This document shows, piece by piece, positions 4,224 to 6,949 of a stretch of DNA of 6,949 bases. The DNA is from Actinomycetes bacterium (lineage in GTDB: Bacteria; Actinomycetota; Thermoleophilia; Solirubrobacterales; Solirubrobacteraceae): the NCBI GenBank assembly GCA_023405705.1, contig JAEXXR010000632.1, positions 1-6,949 of the forward strand. The letters are read 5' to 3'. A program made the position numbers and the translations under genes. How positions within the stretch are numbered: the first letter of the stretch is position 1; each line of letters begins with the position of its first letter. Under the pieces are notes generated by a model that had not been told where the DNA came from, did not search any database, and saw nothing but the letters and a program-made list of their open reading frames with translations.

Positions 4224-6949
4224 ATGAACGAACGTCGCCGCACCGGCCTCATCCTTCTCCTCGTCGTCGGACTGCTGATCGCGTCCGGCCTCGTGATCTC
4301 GCAGAAGGACACGAAACTCGGCCTCGACCTCGAGGGTGGTGTCGAGCTCGTCTACCAGGGCCAGCCGACGCCGGAAGTCCCGGTCGTCGACGCTGCGTCC
4401 GTCGACCGCGCCGTCGACATCATCCGCGAGCGCGTCGACCAGCTCGGCGTCGCCGAGCCGGAGATCCAGCGCGCAGGCAGCGACCAGATCTCGGTCGGCC
4501 TGCCCTCGGTGCAGGACATCGAGCGTGCGAAGAACCAGGTCGGCACGCCGGCCCAGCTGTTCTTCTACGACTGGGAGGAGAACGTCCTCACGCCGGACGG
4601 CAGATTCGTCGCGCCGCTCCTGAACGCGCAGGACCAGGACGCCCAGGCGATCTCCGCGAACGGCGGCAGCAGCACGCAGGGCCAGACGCTCTTCGACGCG
4701 GTCACGCTCGCCTCCAGACAGGAAGCGGCCGCCAGAGGCGGCTCGCGCACCGGCTCGGCGTACTACCTGTTCGACAGAGACGACAGATACCTCGCCGGCC
4801 CGGAGAAGAACGAGAGAGACCTGCTGTCGGCGATCGACAGAACCTCGCTGCCCGAGGGCGCGCAGGTGCTGGAGGTCCCGCAGGGTTGGGTCGTGCTGCA
4901 GGCGACGTCGTCGAACGCCGGCCAGACGGTCGAGCGCGACGACCCGATCGCGCGCTTCTACGTGCTGCGCGACAGAGTCGCCCTCTCGGGCTCCGACATC
5001 AAGGACCCGACGCAGGGCTTCAACGACCTCCAGCAGCCGGACGTCGAGTTCAGATTCACGAACAGAGGCAAGCGCGCCTTCCAGGACGTCACGCGCGAGA
5101 TCTCGCAGCGCGGCCAGAGCCTCGCCCTGCCGGGCATGAGCTCGCAGCAGGTCGCCCAGCACTTCGCGGTCGCGCTCGACGGCAGACTGATCTCGGTCGC
5201 CTCGATCGACCCGCAGCGCCTCCCCGACGGCATCGACGGCGAGAACGGCGCGATCATCGAGGGCGGCTTCACGATCCAGAGCGCGCAGGACCTCGCGAAC
5301 CTGCTCAAGCTCGGCGCCCTCCCGATCGGCCTCGACCTGATCTCGCAGTCCCAGGTCTCGGCGACGCTCGGCAAGCAGGCGCTCGACGAGGGCATGGTGG
5401 CGGGCCTCGTCGGCCTCGCGCTCGTGGCGCTCTTCCTCATAGCCTTCTACCGGATCCTCGGCGTCATCGCGACCGTCGCGCTCCTGATCTACGGCGTCTA
5501 CTTCTACGCCCTGATCAAGCTCGTCCCGATCACGATGACGCTCCCCGGCATCGCCGGCACGATCCTCACGATCGGCGTCGCGGCAGACGCGAACATCGTC
5601 ATCTTCGAACGCGTGAAGGAGGAGGTGCGCGCCGGGCGATCGATCCCCGCCGCGATCTCCGCCGGCTACCGCAAGGGCCTGACGGCGATCATCGACGCGA
5701 ACGTCGTGACGGTGATGGTCGCGTTCATCCTCTTCATGCTCGCCACCGCGGGCGTCAAGGGCTTCGCCTTCACGCTCGGCGTCGGCACGCTCGTCTCGCT
5801 CTTCACCGCGGTCCTCGCGACCCAGGCGATACTCGTGACGATGGGGCGGACGAGAATACTCGGCCGTCCCTCGGCGCTCGGCGCCAGCGGCGAGGGCCAC
5901 AGATGGAAGACCGACTTCATGGGTCTCTCCAAGTGGTTCTTCTCGGCCTCGGGAATCATCCTCCTCGTCTGCGCCCTGGCGATCGGCTCCAAGGGCCTCA
6001 ACTTCGGCATCGACTTCACCTCCGGCACGCGCATCACGACCAACCTCGTGAGACCGGCCAACGAGGAGCAGGTCCGCTCGACGCTCGAAGCGTTCGGCGC
6101 CGCCGACGCGAAGATCCAGAGAGTCTCGAACGCCGAGCTCGGTCCGAACGTCATACAGATCTCGACCGAGCAGCTGAAGCCCGACCAGGTGAGCGAGCTG
6201 AGAGCGGCGCTGGAGAGAGACTTCGGCGGCGTCAGCAACTTCACCAGCTCGTCGGTCGGACCGACCTTCGGGCAGACGGTCGCGAACAACGCGATCGTCG
6301 CGATCATCGCGTCGCTGTTCGTGATCTCGGCCTACATCTCGCTCCGCTTCCAGTGGAGATTCGCGGTGCCGGTCCTGATCGCGGTCGCGCACGACATCCT
6401 GATCGTCTCCGGCATCTACGCGCTGACGGGCCGGGAGGTGACGGCGTCGACGGTCGCGGCGCTCTTGACCGTCTTGGGCTACTCGCTCTACGACACGATC
6501 ATCGTGTTCGACCGAATCCGAGAAAACATGCCGCGCATGCCACGCGCGGCCTTCTCCCAGATCGTCAACCGCTCGATGTCCGAGGTGCTCACGCGCTCGC
6601 TCGCGACCTCGTTCTCGACCGGCCTGCCGATCCTCGCCCTGCTCCTGTTCGGCGGCGAGACGCTCGGCGACTTCGCCTTCGCGTTGTTCGTCGGCGTCCT
6701 CTCCGGCGCGTACTCGTCGGTCTTCATCGCCGGCCCGGTGCTGTGGCACTGGAAGGAGCGCGAGCCGGTCTACGCCGCGCGGCGCTGGCGGATCGCCGAG
6801 GAGAACGGCGGCGTCGTGCCGCCGTACGCGCTCGCCGGCACCGACGTGGAGCCGGAGAGACGGGCCCGCAGACGCGGTCGCCTGACCGCGCCCGACGATC
6901 CCGAGCGCAGAGTCAGTGCCGACGAGTTCGAGGAGATGAAGCGCGACCT
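4224..6949 (+). CDS. secDF: Single-chain protein translocase subunit SecDF (3' end beyond window)
   Basis: One uninterrupted frame of 908 codons, still open at the window edge, joins SecD and SecF. The inner-membrane protein works with SecYEG/SecA, using proton flow to pull exported proteins outward. SecD part: TM1 (about 7-26), signature KLGLDLEGG (31-39), a large extracytoplasmic P1 region (about 40-389) ending in LLKLGALPIGLDL (360-372), then five TM segments (about 391-545) with GVAADANIVIFERV (451-464), in which D455 is the likely proton-relay Asp. A hydrophilic linker (about 546-570) leads to SecF: TM (about 572-588), NFGIDFTSGT (593-602), a small P4-type domain (to about 690), and TM segments including LGYSLYDTIIVFDRIREN (751-768; D757, D763). 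After the last TM (about 840) an unfinished cytosolic tail holds a basic run, RRARRRGR. The middle of P1 (about 120-240) is Gly/Ser/Gln-rich at first and hard to align by eye. The ATG lacks any Shine-Dalgarno sequence and follows the previous stop by 12 bases, suggesting an operon. Of 64 arginines, 21 use AGA. Confidence 0.96.
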   Translation, partial: MNERRRTGLILLLVVGLLIASGLVISQKDTKLGLDLEGGVELVYQGQPTPEVPVVDAASVDRAVDIIRERVDQLGVAEPEIQRAGSDQISVGLPSVQDIERAKNQVGTPAQLFFYDWEENVLTPDGRFVAPLLNAQDQDAQAISANGGSSTQGQTLFDAVTLASRQEAAARGGSRTGSAYYLFDRDDRYLAGPEKNERDLLSAIDRTSLPEGAQVLEVPQGWVVLQATSSNAGQTVERDDPIARFYVLRDRVALSGSDIKDPTQGFNDLQQPDVEFRFTNRGKRAFQDVTREISQRGQSLALPGMSSQQVAQHFAVALDGRLISVASIDPQRLPDGIDGENGAIIEGGFTIQSAQDLANLLKLGALPIGLDLISQSQVSATLGKQALDEGMVAGLVGLALVALFLIAFYRILGVIATVALLIYGVYFYALIKLVPITMTLPGIAGTILTIGVAADANIVIFERVKEEVRAGRSIPAAISAGYRKGLTAIIDANVVTVMVAFILFMLATAGVKGFAFTLGVGTLVSLFTAVLATQAILVTMGRTRILGRPSALGASGEGHRWKTDFMGLSKWFFSASGIILLVCALAIGSKGLNFGIDFTSGTRITTNLVRPANEEQVRSTLEAFGAADAKIQRVSNAELGPNVIQISTEQLKPDQVSELRAALERDFGGVSNFTSSSVGPTFGQTVANNAIVAIIASLFVISAYISLRFQWRFAVPVLIAVAHDILIVSGIYALTGREVTASTVAALLTVLGYSLYDTIIVFDRIRENMPRMPRAAFSQIVNRSMSEVLTRSLATSFSTGLPILALLLFGGETLGDFAFALFVGVLSGAYSSVFIAGPVLWHWKEREPVYAARRWRIAEENGGVVPPYALAGTDVEPERRARRRGRLTAPDDPERRVSADEFEEMKRD

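Noticed and set aside
4092..6749. 885-residue reverse-strand frame opposite secDF
   Set aside because: It is a complement-frame shadow of a strong coding gene: Arg/Asp/Glu/Val-rich and lacking any recognisable domain. secDF has conserved motifs along its whole length.

Overview
The window is a high-GC bacterial chromosome segment with dense, mostly co-directional genes. Third codon positions are nearly all G or C, and there are no transposases, tRNAs, rRNAs or CRISPR arrays. The gene order yebC-ruvC-ruvA-ruvB-(small gene)-secD/secF is the classic actinobacterial neighbourhood. The fused SecDF, the absence of yajC and the apparently leaderless starts make a deep-branching actinobacterium (for example Thermoleophilia/Solirubrobacterales) my best guess. 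That placement is inference, not something the sequence proves.

Layout. Positions 1-149 hold the C-terminal end of an NAD-dependent sugar epimerase/dehydratase (+). Convergent with it, 162-560 (-) encodes a small lipoprotein with a type I copper (cupredoxin) site. A 43-bp divergent region separates it from yebC (604-1356, +). A 158-bp gap containing three consecutive stem-loops leads to ruvC (1515-2012), ruvA (2009-2605) and ruvB (2602-3618). These three are chained by 4-bp GTGA and ATGA overlaps and encode the complete Holliday-junction resolvasome. After a 140-bp gap with two palindromic elements comes a 150-residue zinc-ribbon plus PAS-like protein (3759-4211). Twelve bases later starts a single-chain SecDF translocase subunit (4224 to beyond 6949).

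How the genes work together. RuvA and RuvB migrate Holliday junctions and RuvC cuts them. YebC is a translation/regulatory factor commonly found beside ruv genes. SecDF uses the proton-motive force to help SecYEG export proteins, and the copper lipoprotein is the kind of substrate that pathway serves.

The least expected content is the zinc-ribbon/PAS gene in the slot where yajC usually precedes secD, the hairpin cluster upstream of ruvC, and a sharp split in AGA arginine codon use: nearly absent in ruvCAB and common in the flanking genes.
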